From NCBI GenBank assembly GCA_902801165.1, contig CADCHI010000008.1, positions 19,985-83,984 on the forward strand: 64,000 nucleotides of DNA, in the 5' to 3' direction. Under the pieces are notes generated by a model. That model was not told where the DNA came from. It worked only from the letters and a program-made list of their open reading frames with translations, and did not search any database. Positions 27,437-35,270 of the stretch are shown here, in pieces; positions within the stretch are counted from its first letter, which is position 1; each line of letters opens with the position of its first letter. The stretch comes from an uncultured Eubacteriales bacterium (GTDB lineage Bacteria; Bacillota; Clostridia; Christensenellales; Aristaeellaceae). A program made the translations under genes and the position numbers.

Positions 27437-28588
27437 ATGGAAAGCACCCTCGAAAGGGCCCGGGCGCTCGCCGGGGAGCTGGCGGCGCTGCGCCGGGCGT
27501 TTCACCGGCAGCCGGAGCTGGGAAACCGGGAATTCGCCACGGTGGCGCGGATCGAGGCGGTTCTGGACGGGCTCGGCCTGCCCCACCAGCGGCTGCTGGA
27601 CACGGCGGTGATCGCCCGCTTGGAGGGCGGGCGGCCAGGGCCGACGGCGGCGCTGCGGGCGGACATGGACGCCCTGCCGCTGACCGAGGCCACCGGCGCG
27701 GACTTCGCCTCCGAAGCGCCGGGGGTCATGCACGCCTGCGGCCACGACGTGCACATGGCCGCCGCCCTAGGCGCGGCGAAGCTGCTGTCGGAGCGGAAGG
27801 CGGAACTTCCCGGTGCGGTGGTGTTCCTCTTCCAGCCGGATGAGGAGGGCCGGGGCGGCGCGCGGCGGCTGATCGAGGCCGGGGCGCTGGAGGGCGTGGA
27901 CGCGGTGTTCGGGGCCCATGTGGCGCCCGACCTGCCCGAGGGCTGCGTCGGCGTGCGCTACGGCAAGTTCTACGCGGCGTCGAATACCTTCCGCGTGATC
28001 GTACACGGCAGGAGCTGCCATGGCGCGGTGCGGGAGCAGGGCGTCGACGCCCTGGGCGCGGCGGCGGAGCTGGCGGCGGCGCTGATCCGCCTGCCCGAGC
28101 GGCTGCCCGGCGAGCGCTGCGTGGTGTCCGTGGGCACCCTCCACGCCGGGACGGCGGAGAACGCCATCGCCGATCGGGCGGAGCTGGCGGGGATCATCCG
28201 CACCCTGGGGCCGGACGCGCGGCGGGCCGTGAAGGCGCTGTTCCGGGAGACCGTGGACGCGATCACGGCGGCCTGGGGTGCGACGGCGGAGGTGGAGCTG
28301 CGGGAGAGCTACCCCGGCGTGGTGAACGACGACGCCATGACCCGCCTCGTGGAGCGGGCCGCGCGGGCGGCGCTGGGCGACGGGGCCGTGAGGGTGATCG
28401 AGGCGCCCACCATGACCACGGAGGACTTCGGCGAGCTGTTGCTGGAAAAGCCGGGCAGCTTCTACCACGTCGGCGCGGGCTGCGACCTGCCGCTGCACAG
28501 CACGGCGTTCCTCCCCAGCGACGGCGCCGTGGTGACCGCCGCGGCGGTGCACGCCGCGGTGATCGAGGCGTTCCTGAGGGGCCGTTGA
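27437..28588 (+). CDS. M20-family amidohydrolase, probable N-acetyldiaminopimelate deacetylase
   Basis: This 383-residue M20D peptidase/amidohydrolase has the metal-ligand motifs of the family: HRQPELGNREF, LRADMDALPLTE, MHACGHDVHMAA and FLFQPDEEGRGGA, plus the dimerisation domain with HGRSCHGAVREQGVD. Homologues hydrolyse N-acetyl-L,L-diaminopimelate, hippurate or IAA conjugates. As the gene after dapH, the diaminopimelate role (dapL/ykuR type) is the best reading. ATG 27437 follows ATCGGAGGCAGGAT. It would complete the acetylase route together with the ArgD-like aminotransferase. Confidence 0.85.
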   Translation: MESTLERARALAGELAALRRAFHRQPELGNREFATVARIEAVLDGLGLPHQRLLDTAVIARLEGGRPGPTAALRADMDALPLTEATGADFASEAPGVMHACGHDVHMAAALGAAKLLSERKAELPGAVVFLFQPDEEGRGGARRLIEAGALEGVDAVFGAHVAPDLPEGCVGVRYGKFYAASNTFRVIVHGRSCHGAVREQGVDALGAAAELAAALIRLPERLPGERCVVSVGTLHAGTAENAIADRAELAGIIRTLGPDARRAVKALFRETVDAITAAWGATAEVELRESYPGVVNDDAMTRLVERAARAALGDGAVRVIEAPTMTTEDFGELLLEKPGSFYHVGAGCDLPLHSTAFLPSDGAVVTAAAVHAAVIEAFLRGR

Positions 28589-28701
28589 CCTGCCGAGGGA
28601 CAAACCTGTCGGAGCCGGGTTTTGCGGTTCGCCCCTGGCCGCGCCGTCGCGGACAGACCGGCGCCGGGGACGGCATTTGGGGGCGGGCATTCCGAACGAG
28701 G

Positions 28702-28730
28702 TTGACCTGGCCGGCTTTCTATTGTAGAAT
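28702..28730 (+). promoter_or_regulatory. Promoter upstream of mntP
   Basis: TTGACC (28702-28707), 17-base spacer, TAGAAT (28725-28730). The leader of about 130 bases to the mntP start is GC-rich with possible stems, but I do not see the GGGGAGUAG-type core of a yybP-ykoY manganese riboswitch. Confidence 0.7.
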
Positions 28731-28866
28731 AATGGTAATGGCGGACCGGATCGGGCCGCTTCGGAGCGATAACGCGCCTGGGCGCGGCATAGACTGGTCG
28801 TGCAGGCAGCGCGGCGGCGCGCCGTGAATCACCCGCGGCGGCGCGGCTTGGAGAGTGGATTGCAGC

Positions 28867-29460
28867 ATGAATGACGGCCTTGTCTTTGTCGCCAACAGCG
28901 CGCTGCTGGGCGTGGGACTGGCGATGGACGCCTTTTCGGTGTCCACGGCCAACGGATTGAACGACCCCGGCATGGGGCGCGGGCGGATGGCAAGCATCGC
29001 GGGAACCTTTGCCGGATTTCAGTTTCTGATGCCGGTGGTGGGCTGGGCCTGCGTGCGCACCATCGCCGAGGCCTTCGAGGCCTTCCAGCGGGTGATCCCC
29101 TGGATCGCCCTGGCCCTGCTGGGCTGGATCGGCGGCAAGATGCTGGCCGAGGGCCTCTCCCGGCGCGAGGAAGACGTGGGCGAGGGCGCCCGGCTGGGCG
29201 GCGGCACGCTGCTGGCCCAGGGAATCGCCACCTCCATCGACGCCCTGTCCGTGGGCTTCACCATCTCGGACTACGGCGCGGCCCAGGCGTTTGGGGCCGC
29301 GGCGATCATCGCGGCGGTGACGTTCGCGATATGTATCGGCGGGCTGAAGATCGGCCGGCGCTTCGGCACCCGTCTGGCCGGAAAGGCCTCCGTGCTGGGC
29401 GGCGCGATACTGATCTTCATCGGGCTCGAGATCTTCGTCCGGAGCCTGTGGGGCGTATGA
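28867..29460 (+). CDS. mntP: Manganese efflux pump MntP
   Basis: This 197-residue protein has six hydrophobic helices and two half-repeats containing the acidic motifs GLAMDAFSVSTANG and ATSIDALSVGFTIS, whose Asp residues are characteristic of MntP (formerly DUF204/YebN). It exports Mn2+ across the cytoplasmic membrane. Start at ATG 28867; GGAGAG lies about 12 bases upstream, a slightly long spacing. Confidence 0.92.
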   Translation: MNDGLVFVANSALLGVGLAMDAFSVSTANGLNDPGMGRGRMASIAGTFAGFQFLMPVVGWACVRTIAEAFEAFQRVIPWIALALLGWIGGKMLAEGLSRREEDVGEGARLGGGTLLAQGIATSIDALSVGFTISDYGAAQAFGAAAIIAAVTFAICIGGLKIGRRFGTRLAGKASVLGGAILIFIGLEIFVRSLWGV

Positions 29461-29470
29461 ATATGAAAGG

Positions 29471-29497
29471 CCGGAGCCGCAATAACGACTCCGGCAC
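29471..29497. terminator. Hairpin between convergent mntP and DUF378 genes
   Basis: GCCGGAG, 12-13 base loop, CTCCGGC, in the 53-base gap between two convergent genes. There is no strong T run, so it may be a bidirectional stem rather than an efficient terminator. Confidence 0.5.
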
Positions 29498-29513
29498 GCT
29501 CAACGGGGGCGGC

Positions 29514-29726
29514 TCAGCGGAGCTCGTCCGCCGCGCCGGCGCGCTCGCGGAACAGCAGCGATATGCACCACAGCGCGGCCACGCCCACGATGGTGTAGAT
29601 GACGCGGCTGACCGTCGCCGCCTGCCCGCCGAACAGATAGGCCACCAGGTCGAAGCGGAACAGGCCCACGAGCAGCCAGTTGATGCCGCCGATGATGTTC
29701 AGCACCAGAGAAGTGCGATCCAGCAA
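29514..29726 (-). CDS. DUF378 small membrane protein (TTG start)
   Basis: This 70-residue protein matches the DUF378/YuzA pattern closely: SLVLNIIGGINWLLVGLFRF, DLVAYLFGG, SRVIYTIVGVAALW. It has two transmembrane helices. No ATG is in frame; a TTG at 29726 with AAGGAG ten bases upstream is the likely start. An ATG just upstream (GAGATGGAT) is out of frame. Function unknown; the family is common in Bacillota. Confidence 0.8.
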   Translation of the reverse strand: MLDRTSLVLNIIGGINWLLVGLFRFDLVAYLFGGQAATVSRVIYTIVGVAALWCISLLFRERAGAADELR

Positions 29727-29855
29727 GGTTATCCATCTCCTTTTCCAGCCGGTGTTCCGGCGTGATGCTATTATCATGGGCGGTTTCGCGCAAATTATAC
29801 CGCTGGCGGAAGATTTTTGAAATTGACGACCCACCGAAGCAGAGGAGGCATACCC

Positions 29856-30656
29856 ATGAAGAGATTTCTGAGCAGGCTGATCGCGCTGGCGCTGGCCCTG
29901 ACGCTGATCTGCGCCGCCGCCCAGGCGGAGGTGCGGGCCACGGGCAACATCTGGCTGCGCACGGGCCCGGGACTGAGCTACGACCAGATCGACAGCTATC
30001 CCACCGGCTACTCCTTCCAGTACCTGGGGGAGACCAGCGTGGACGACCGCGGTGTCGCCTGGTACAAGGTGAGCACCGGCAAGCACACGGGCTGGGTGTC
30101 CTCCCGCTACTCCGAGCTGCGGGGCGAGACCGCCGCGCCGGCGGCGACGCCGACGCCCAAGCCCACTGCCGTGCCGCTGCCCGAGTTCACGGCAGCACCC
30201 GTACCGGACACCTGGATCTCCTTCGGGGGCACGCTCGAACCCACGCAGGCCCCCGGCGCGGCGCTGGAGCTCTCGGTGTACTATCAGGCGGACCTGAAGG
30301 ATTCCGCCGATGCGATCGGCCTGACCTCCTACCGGGAGGTGGTGTCCGAGGTGCCCAACCAGTACTACAACGACGCCGTGCTCCTTGCCGGGTACCAGAG
30401 CGTCGAGAACATCGTGGTCGCCGGCGCGGGCTATGCCGTGTTCGGCGTGACCGTCGGCATGTCCGAGTCCGAGGCCAGGGCCCGCCTGGACGCGGCGGGG
30501 CTGGACTTCCTGTCGGGCATGAACGGCATCGTCTACGAGCACCGGGCCCAGTCGAACGCCGGCTTCGTGGATGAGAACGGCCACGACTCCTGTATCAACC
30601 TGTGGATGCAGAACGGCGTGGTAAGCGAGATCGACTGGTCCACCTACACCGGCTGA
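29856..30656 (+). CDS. Secreted SH3b-domain protein
   Basis: This 266-residue protein starts at ATG 29856 behind AGAGGAGG. The signal peptide is MKRFLSRLIALALALTLICA, cleaved near AQA-E. Residues about 25-90 form a bacterial SH3 domain (GNIWLRTGPGLSYDQIDSYP, GWVSSRYSELRG) of the kind that binds cell wall peptides. A Pro/Thr linker (PTPKPTAVPLPEF) leads to a C-terminal domain (about 150-266) I do not recognise, with LSVYYQADLKDSADAIGL and FGVTVGMSESEARARLDAAG. Confidence 0.8.
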   Translation: MKRFLSRLIALALALTLICAAAQAEVRATGNIWLRTGPGLSYDQIDSYPTGYSFQYLGETSVDDRGVAWYKVSTGKHTGWVSSRYSELRGETAAPAATPTPKPTAVPLPEFTAAPVPDTWISFGGTLEPTQAPGAALELSVYYQADLKDSADAIGLTSYREVVSEVPNQYYNDAVLLAGYQSVENIVVAGAGYAVFGVTVGMSESEARARLDAAGLDFLSGMNGIVYEHRAQSNAGFVDENGHDSCINLWMQNGVVSEIDWSTYTG

Positions 30657-30733
30657 CGCAACGTGAACAAGCGGGCCGCCTCGCGCAGAGAATTGCGCAG
30701 CAGCCTCCGGCCTGTTGGCTTTGTCAACATCCT

Positions 30734-30773
30734 GGGCCGCCCCCGCAGTCGACCGACTGCAAAGGGGCGGCCC
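30734..30773 (+). terminator. Terminator between convergent genes
   Basis: GGGCCGCCCC pairs with GGGGCGGCCC, with an inner GCAGTC/GACTGC stem, followed by GCTTTCGTTTT. It can serve both the SH3b gene (plus) and the deacetylase gene (minus). Confidence 0.8.
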
Positions 30774-30799
30774 GCTTTCGTTTTGGCAGCCTGCCGGCC

Positions 30800-32053
30800 T
30801 CACGCCCTGCCCAGCAGCCTCCGCTGGGTGGTGGCGTCGGCCCTGCCGGTGGCCTCCAGGCCCTGGCTGCGCTGGTACGCGGCGACGGCGGCGGCGGTCT
30901 GGGCGCCGTAGTAGCCGGTGGAGGGGCCGCTCATGGTCAGGTAGCCCAGCTTGCGCAGCCGGTCCTGGAGCCTCAGGGCGGTCCAGGTGTATTCGCCCAC
31001 CTTCAGGGTGTGGTCGTCCCCGGCGCAGGTCCGCGGCGCGGGCATGGCCCGCTCGCTCAGCGGGGCGACCTCGTTCTCCGGCAGGCCCAGCAGCGCGTTC
31101 ATCGTCACCAGCTCATAGCCCTGCGCCACGGCCCAGGGGATGAAGGCGCGCAGCTTGGCGGTGTCGGCGTCGGTGGTGTGGAACAGGTAGATCTGCCCCG
31201 GGGCCAGCTTCCGCTTGATCTGGGCCAGGTCCGAGTCCGAGCCGGAGACGCTCCACTTGGCGATGCCCCGGTAGCCCAGCTGGTCCAGGTAGTCGTGGAT
31301 GCGCAGGTCGGTCTCGCCGTCCCCGCCCATCAGGCGCAGGAAGTGCTGTCGGTAGTCGGCGTTCAGCGCCTGGTTCAGCGCCGCGCTCTGCCGCCAGATC
31401 TCTCCGGCCATCTCCTCTTCCGGCAGACGGAAGATGCGGGCGTGGCTGTAGGTGTGGTTCTCGATCTCGTAGCCCAGCTCGAAGGCGCAGCGCCGCAGCA
31501 GCGCGGGCATGCCCGGCTTGGACAGGTTCTCGCCCACGGGGAACAGCGTCAGTTTGCCGCCGGCGCCCTCGGCATAGCCGACGATCTTGCGCAGGTTGGC
31601 AACCTGGTAGCAGTCGTCCACGGTGATGGCGATGCGCTTCGCGCCGGCGTCGCCCCGATAGTAGACCGGCAGCTTTGCCGGCTCCGGAACGGATTCCGGT
31701 TTGGCTTCCGGCTCGGGCTGCGCAGTGGGCTCCGGAACGGCTTCCGGCGCAGGCGCGACGGTGATCTTGAGGGTGGGTTCAACGGTGGGTTCCGCGTTTG
31801 GCGCGGCGGTGGCTGTCGGCGCGGTTCCGGCGGCGTCGGAGGTCGCCGGCCCGGGTAGCTGTGCCGCCTCCGGGAGGCGGGTCACCCTGTCCCCGGCGGA
31901 CTCCGGCGGCGTTTGGGCCGGGATGACCCTGGATATCAGTCCAACAGCCGCGGCGCAGAACAGGCACAGCGCCAGTGCGGCCAGTCCGGCGCGGCGGAGC
32001 CGGCCCTTCCGTGCCTGGGAGTCCCTTCGATCGGTGCGATGAATCTGCCTCAT
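30800..32053 (-). CDS. Polysaccharide deacetylase with C-terminal peptidoglycan-binding domain
   Basis: This 417-residue membrane-anchored protein has an N-terminal helix (about residues 20-45), a Thr/Pro/Glu-rich spacer, then a NodB-like deacetylase domain from about residue 130 with IAITVDDCYQ (metal Asp pair) and ENHTYSHARIF (HxxxH). The last 70 residues (LRLQDRLRKLGYLTMSGPST, AVAAYQRSQGLEATGRADA) are a PG_binding_1 domain. It probably trims acetyl groups from peptidoglycan or another wall glycan. ATG 32053 gives better RBS spacing (GGAGG plus 7) than ATG 32059. Confidence 0.87.
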   Translation of the reverse strand: MRQIHRTDRRDSQARKGRLRRAGLAALALCLFCAAAVGLISRVIPAQTPPESAGDRVTRLPEAAQLPGPATSDAAGTAPTATAAPNAEPTVEPTLKITVAPAPEAVPEPTAQPEPEAKPESVPEPAKLPVYYRGDAGAKRIAITVDDCYQVANLRKIVGYAEGAGGKLTLFPVGENLSKPGMPALLRRCAFELGYEIENHTYSHARIFRLPEEEMAGEIWRQSAALNQALNADYRQHFLRLMGGDGETDLRIHDYLDQLGYRGIAKWSVSGSDSDLAQIKRKLAPGQIYLFHTTDADTAKLRAFIPWAVAQGYELVTMNALLGLPENEVAPLSERAMPAPRTCAGDDHTLKVGEYTWTALRLQDRLRKLGYLTMSGPSTGYYGAQTAAAVAAYQRSQGLEATGRADATTQRRLLGRA

Positions 32054-32070
32054 GACCATTCCTCCCTGTC

Positions 32071-32099
32071 TTGACGCCCGGCGGGTTTCGATTTATACT
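32071..32099 (+). promoter_or_regulatory. Promoter for the pseudouridine synthase gene, long leader
   Basis: TTGACG (32071-32076), 17-base spacer, TATACT (32094-32099). The minus strand also carries TATAAA here, so divergent promoters probably overlap. The leader to the start at 32367 would be about 260 bases, GC-rich with several possible stems and no gene that I can support. Confidence 0.65.
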
Positions 32100-32366
32100 G
32101 ATACCAGTTGACGCCGCCGGCGGTTCAGCGCGCTTGCGGGAATGAGACGCAAAGTGACGGCCACAGGTTGCGCCACACGCCGCCGGAAATGTTTGTCACA
32201 ACGCGCGGGCGGCGCGTCCCGGGGCGCCGCGGTCTCCGATTTTCCGCGCGACGGTCACAGGCGAAGGATTCCGGAAACCAACGCGCTTTGCCGGGGACGA
32301 CGGCATCCGTCGCGGCGCGGTGTCGGGCGACAAATTGGAAAAATCTGGAAATTCGAGGAGCGAAAA

Positions 32367-33095
32367 ATGCGACTGGACAAGGCGGTGTCGCTGACGGGGA
32401 TGACCCGCAGCGAGGCGAGGAAGGCGATCGCGGCGGGGCGCGTCAGCGTGGACGGCCAGACGGCCCGGGACCCCGGGGCCCAGGTGGCGCCGGAGCAGGT
32501 GCGGGTGGACGGCGGCGAGCCGGTGCCGGTGGGGCCGCTGCACATCATGCTGAACAAGCCCGCGGGCGTGATCACCGCCACCGAGGATCGGCGGCTGCCC
32601 ACCGTGCTGGACCTGCTGCCGGAGGCGTTGCGCCGCCGGGAACTGGGCCCCGTGGGGCGGCTCGACCGGGACGTGACGGGCCTGGTGCTGCTGACCACCG
32701 ACGGCCAGCTGGCCCACCGGCTGATCTCTCCCCGCTGGAAAGCGGAGAAGCTGTACCGCGCCCGGTGCGAGGGGCGGCTGACCGAGGCGGAGGCCGAGGC
32801 CTTCGCCGGGGGAATCGAGCTGTCGGACTTCACGGCGAAGCCCGCCCGGCTGGAGATCCTGGAGGCGTCGGAGGAGGGCTCCACGGCGGACGTCGTGCTG
32901 ACGGAGGGCAAGTTTCACCAGGTCAAGCGCATGTTCGCCGCCGTCGGCCATCCGCTGGTCGCCCTGGAGCGGCTGCGCATCGGCTGCGTGACCCTCGACC
33001 CGGCGCTGGGGCCTGGGGAGTGGCGCGAGCTGACCGGGGAAGAGGCCCGGGGGCTGCTGGCGCTGTGCGGCATGGACGAAATTAATCTGAAATAG
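32367..33095 (+). CDS. RsuA/RluB-family pseudouridine synthase
   Basis: This 242-residue protein has an N-terminal S4 RNA-binding domain (MRLDKAVSLTGMTRSEARKA, GRVSVDGQTA) and the RsuA catalytic motif GPVGRLDRDVTGLVLLTTDG with the active Asp, then EGKFHQVKRMFAAVGHPL. It modifies uridine in rRNA, most likely 16S U516 (RsuA type) given its length. GAGGAG precedes ATG 32367. It is followed closely by another rRNA-modification gene. Confidence 0.92.
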   Translation: MRLDKAVSLTGMTRSEARKAIAAGRVSVDGQTARDPGAQVAPEQVRVDGGEPVPVGPLHIMLNKPAGVITATEDRRLPTVLDLLPEALRRRELGPVGRLDRDVTGLVLLTTDGQLAHRLISPRWKAEKLYRARCEGRLTEAEAEAFAGGIELSDFTAKPARLEILEASEEGSTADVVLTEGKFHQVKRMFAAVGHPLVALERLRIGCVTLDPALGPGEWRELTGEEARGLLALCGMDEINLK

Positions 33096-33108
33096 CAGGA
33101 GAATGGGC

Positions 33109-33699
33109 ATGTCTGAGCATTATTACACCGAAAACCCCACCTCCGGCCACGACGAGCGCCGGATCGCGCTGCGGGCGCTGGGGCGGGAGCTGACCTTTAC
33201 CACCGACGCCGGGGTGTTCTCCCGGGACGGGCTGGACCGCGGCACGGAGGTGCTGCTGGACGCGCTGCCGGAGCTGTCGGGCCGGGTGCTGGACCTGGGC
33301 TGCGGCTGGGGCGCGGTGGGCGTGGCCCTGGGGGCCAAATACCCGGCACTGGAGATCGTCATGACGGACATCAACCAGCGGGCGGTGGACCTGGCTCGGC
33401 GCAACCTGGCCGCCAACGGCGTGCGGGCAGAGGTGGTCCAGGGGGACGGCTTTGCGGCGGTGGAGGGGGCGTTCGACGCCATCATCACCAATCCGCCCAT
33501 CCGGGCGGGCAAGGCCGTGATCTACGGGCTGTTCGCCCAGGCTCGGGACTTTTTGAAGCCCGGCGGGGCGCTGTATATCGTCATCCGCAAGCAGCAGGGC
33601 GCGCCCTCGGCGCTGAAGTACCTGAAGGAGCTCTACGGCGACGCCGAGGTGATCGACCGGGGCTCCGGGTTCCACGTCATACGGGCCCGTCGGGCGTGA
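33109..33699 (+). CDS. RsmC-like class I SAM methyltransferase
   Basis: This 196-residue enzyme has SAM motif I VLDLGCGWGAVGVALG, motif II IVMTDINQRAVDLARRN and the catalytic NPPIRAGK, the pattern of the RsmC/RlmG 16S/23S guanine-N2 methyltransferases. The start at 33109 has AGGAGA 7 bases upstream; ATG 33103 is an alternative. It lies 13 bases after the pseudouridine synthase gene, so both form an RNA-modification operon. Confidence 0.9.
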   Translation: MSEHYYTENPTSGHDERRIALRALGRELTFTTDAGVFSRDGLDRGTEVLLDALPELSGRVLDLGCGWGAVGVALGAKYPALEIVMTDINQRAVDLARRNLAANGVRAEVVQGDGFAAVEGAFDAIITNPPIRAGKAVIYGLFAQARDFLKPGGALYIVIRKQQGAPSALKYLKELYGDAEVIDRGSGFHVIRARRA

Positions 33700-33742
33700 G
33701 AAAGAGGCTTTTTCGACCTGACTCCGACTCGGAGGTGATTCC

Positions 33743-35089
33743 ATGAAGCACGCTGTGATGATGGCTCTGCTCGCCCTGCTGGCGCTGGCCCTGGCCGGAT
33801 GCGCGGGCGGAAGGCAGGCGGCGGACGACGCCGCTTCGACGGCTGTGCCGGAGGCGGCTGTGACCGCCGCGCCGGAGGAAGCGGGGGAGGACCCTGCCGT
33901 GGAGACCGCGCAGCCGACCGGGGACGTCCCGATCGGGGAAGCGGAGGGGGTGGACGCCTTGATGAGCGACGCGGCGGTGCAGCTGCTGGCGGTGAACGTG
34001 GGCAAGGGCGACGCGCTGATCCTGAGGGTGGGGGAATACCTGTGCCTGATCGACACCGGCAAGCCCTGGGTCATGGGCCGTGTCAGCCGCGCGCTGGAAA
34101 TGATGTCGGCGGGCGGCGAGCTTCGGCTGGACGCGGTATTCATCACCCACACCGACGAGGACCACACCGGCGGCCTCACCTGGCTGACCGGGGGCGGCGG
34201 CGAGATGCCGCAGATCGAGGTGGAGAACTGGTGCGCCTCCGCCATGTACACCGGCGTGAAGGCGGACAAGCACCCCGTGGCAAAGGCCGCGACGGCCCTG
34301 GGCGCGGAGGTGCGCTGGCTCCGGCGGGGCGACGAGATCCCGCTGGGGGACACCGGCGCGGTGCTGAAGGTGCTGGCCCCGGTGTCGCTGTACAAGGACA
34401 AGGACGACAACAACTCCCTGGTGATGCTGCTGGAGAGCCCCGAGGGCAAAATGCTGCTCACCGGGGACATGGAGCTGCCGGAGGAGGCGGAGCTGCTGGG
34501 CTACGGCGACGACCTGTCCTGCGCGGTGCTGAAGGTGCCCAATCACGGCGACGACGACACCACCAGCGAGGCCTTTGCCCGGGCGGCGGGCGCGCAGCTG
34601 GCGGTGATCTCCACCGACAGCCAGGAGAAGCCCGGGACCCCGGATATCGACGTGGTCGGCCGCCTGGAGGCGGCGGGCAGCCGGGTCGTGGTGACCCAGG
34701 ACAGCGGCCTTGGCCTGCTGGTCACGCTGTCCGGCGGCGTCGCCTCGGTTCGGGACGTGCCCTTCGGCGCGCCGGCGGTCTCAGGCGTGTACATCGCGGA
34801 GGTGGACGCCTCCGACGACCGGATCGTGCTGGGCTGCAGCGGCGGCGAGGCCGTCGACCTGGCCGGCTGCTACCTCTACTCCGACCGGGGGGACGAGATG
34901 TACGCCTTCCCGTCCCACGGCGCGGTGCTCGAGCCGGGCAAATACCTGACCGTGGGCACCAACTCCACCGACGGGGACTTCGATCTGCTCTGGGACGACA
35001 AGAAGGTCGTCAACAAGAAGAAGACCGACGTGTTCTCCCTCTACGACAGCTGGGGACGGCTGATCGACCGCCGGGACAACGGCCTGTGA
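33743..35089 (+). CDS. Lipoprotein with ComEC/MBL-fold hydrolase and lamin-tail domains
   Basis: This 448-residue protein begins with a lipoprotein signal (MMALLALLALALAGC, lipobox LAGC). Residues about 75-330 form a metallo-beta-lactamase domain of the ComEC/Rec2 C-terminal type: LLAVNVGKGDALIL, FITHTDEDHTGG (HxxxDH-like), LTGDMELPEEAEL, VPNHGDDDT. The last 100 residues (GVYIAEVDASDDRIVLGCSG, AGCYLYSDRGDEM, ALEPGK-like VLEPGKYLTVGTN) look like a lamin-tail domain. It is probably an extracellular nuclease or phosphodiesterase. Confidence 0.85.
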   Translation: MKHAVMMALLALLALALAGCAGGRQAADDAASTAVPEAAVTAAPEEAGEDPAVETAQPTGDVPIGEAEGVDALMSDAAVQLLAVNVGKGDALILRVGEYLCLIDTGKPWVMGRVSRALEMMSAGGELRLDAVFITHTDEDHTGGLTWLTGGGGEMPQIEVENWCASAMYTGVKADKHPVAKAATALGAEVRWLRRGDEIPLGDTGAVLKVLAPVSLYKDKDDNNSLVMLLESPEGKMLLTGDMELPEEAELLGYGDDLSCAVLKVPNHGDDDTTSEAFARAAGAQLAVISTDSQEKPGTPDIDVVGRLEAAGSRVVVTQDSGLGLLVTLSGGVASVRDVPFGAPAVSGVYIAEVDASDDRIVLGCSGGEAVDLAGCYLYSDRGDEMYAFPSHGAVLEPGKYLTVGTNSTDGDFDLLWDDKKVVNKKKTDVFSLYDSWGRLIDRRDNGL

Positions 35090-35142
35090 AGCCCATGGCG
35101 GCATTCCGGGGAGGAGCGACACCCGCCCGCAAATCCAAAAAT

Positions 35143-35173
35143 GTGGCCCGCGATTGACGGCCAACGGGCTTTT
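35143..35173 (+). terminator. Possible terminator of the MBL lipoprotein gene
   Basis: GCCCG, 14-base loop, CGGGC followed by TTTTG. The stem is short, with an alternative TGGC/GCCA pairing. The stronger hairpin at 35204-35238 follows. Confidence 0.45.
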
Positions 35174-35203
35174 GCGTTATCAAATTGCGACTTTGCGCCA
35201 AAC

Positions 35204-35238
35204 AAACTCCGCGTATGTTATAATGATACGCGGAGTTT
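35204..35238 (+). promoter_or_regulatory. 13-bp hairpin whose loop is an extended -10 promoter
   Basis: AAACTCCGCGTAT (35204-35216) pairs perfectly with ATACGCGGAGTTT (35226-35238), followed by TATCTG. The loop GTTATAATG contains TATAAT at 35219-35224, preceded by TG one base away (TGTTATAAT, an extended -10). A weak -35 (TTGCGC, 35193) is upstream. The site can act as terminator for transcription coming from the left and as promoter for the gene at 35271. Confidence 0.7.
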
Positions 35239-35270
35239 TATCTGTATGACCATCACAAGGGGTGAACGAC

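Noticed and set aside
28731-28866. Manganese (yybP-ykoY) riboswitch before mntP
   Set aside because: The leader is GC-rich and structured, but the conserved GGGGAGUAG and CUACC-type core segments are absent.
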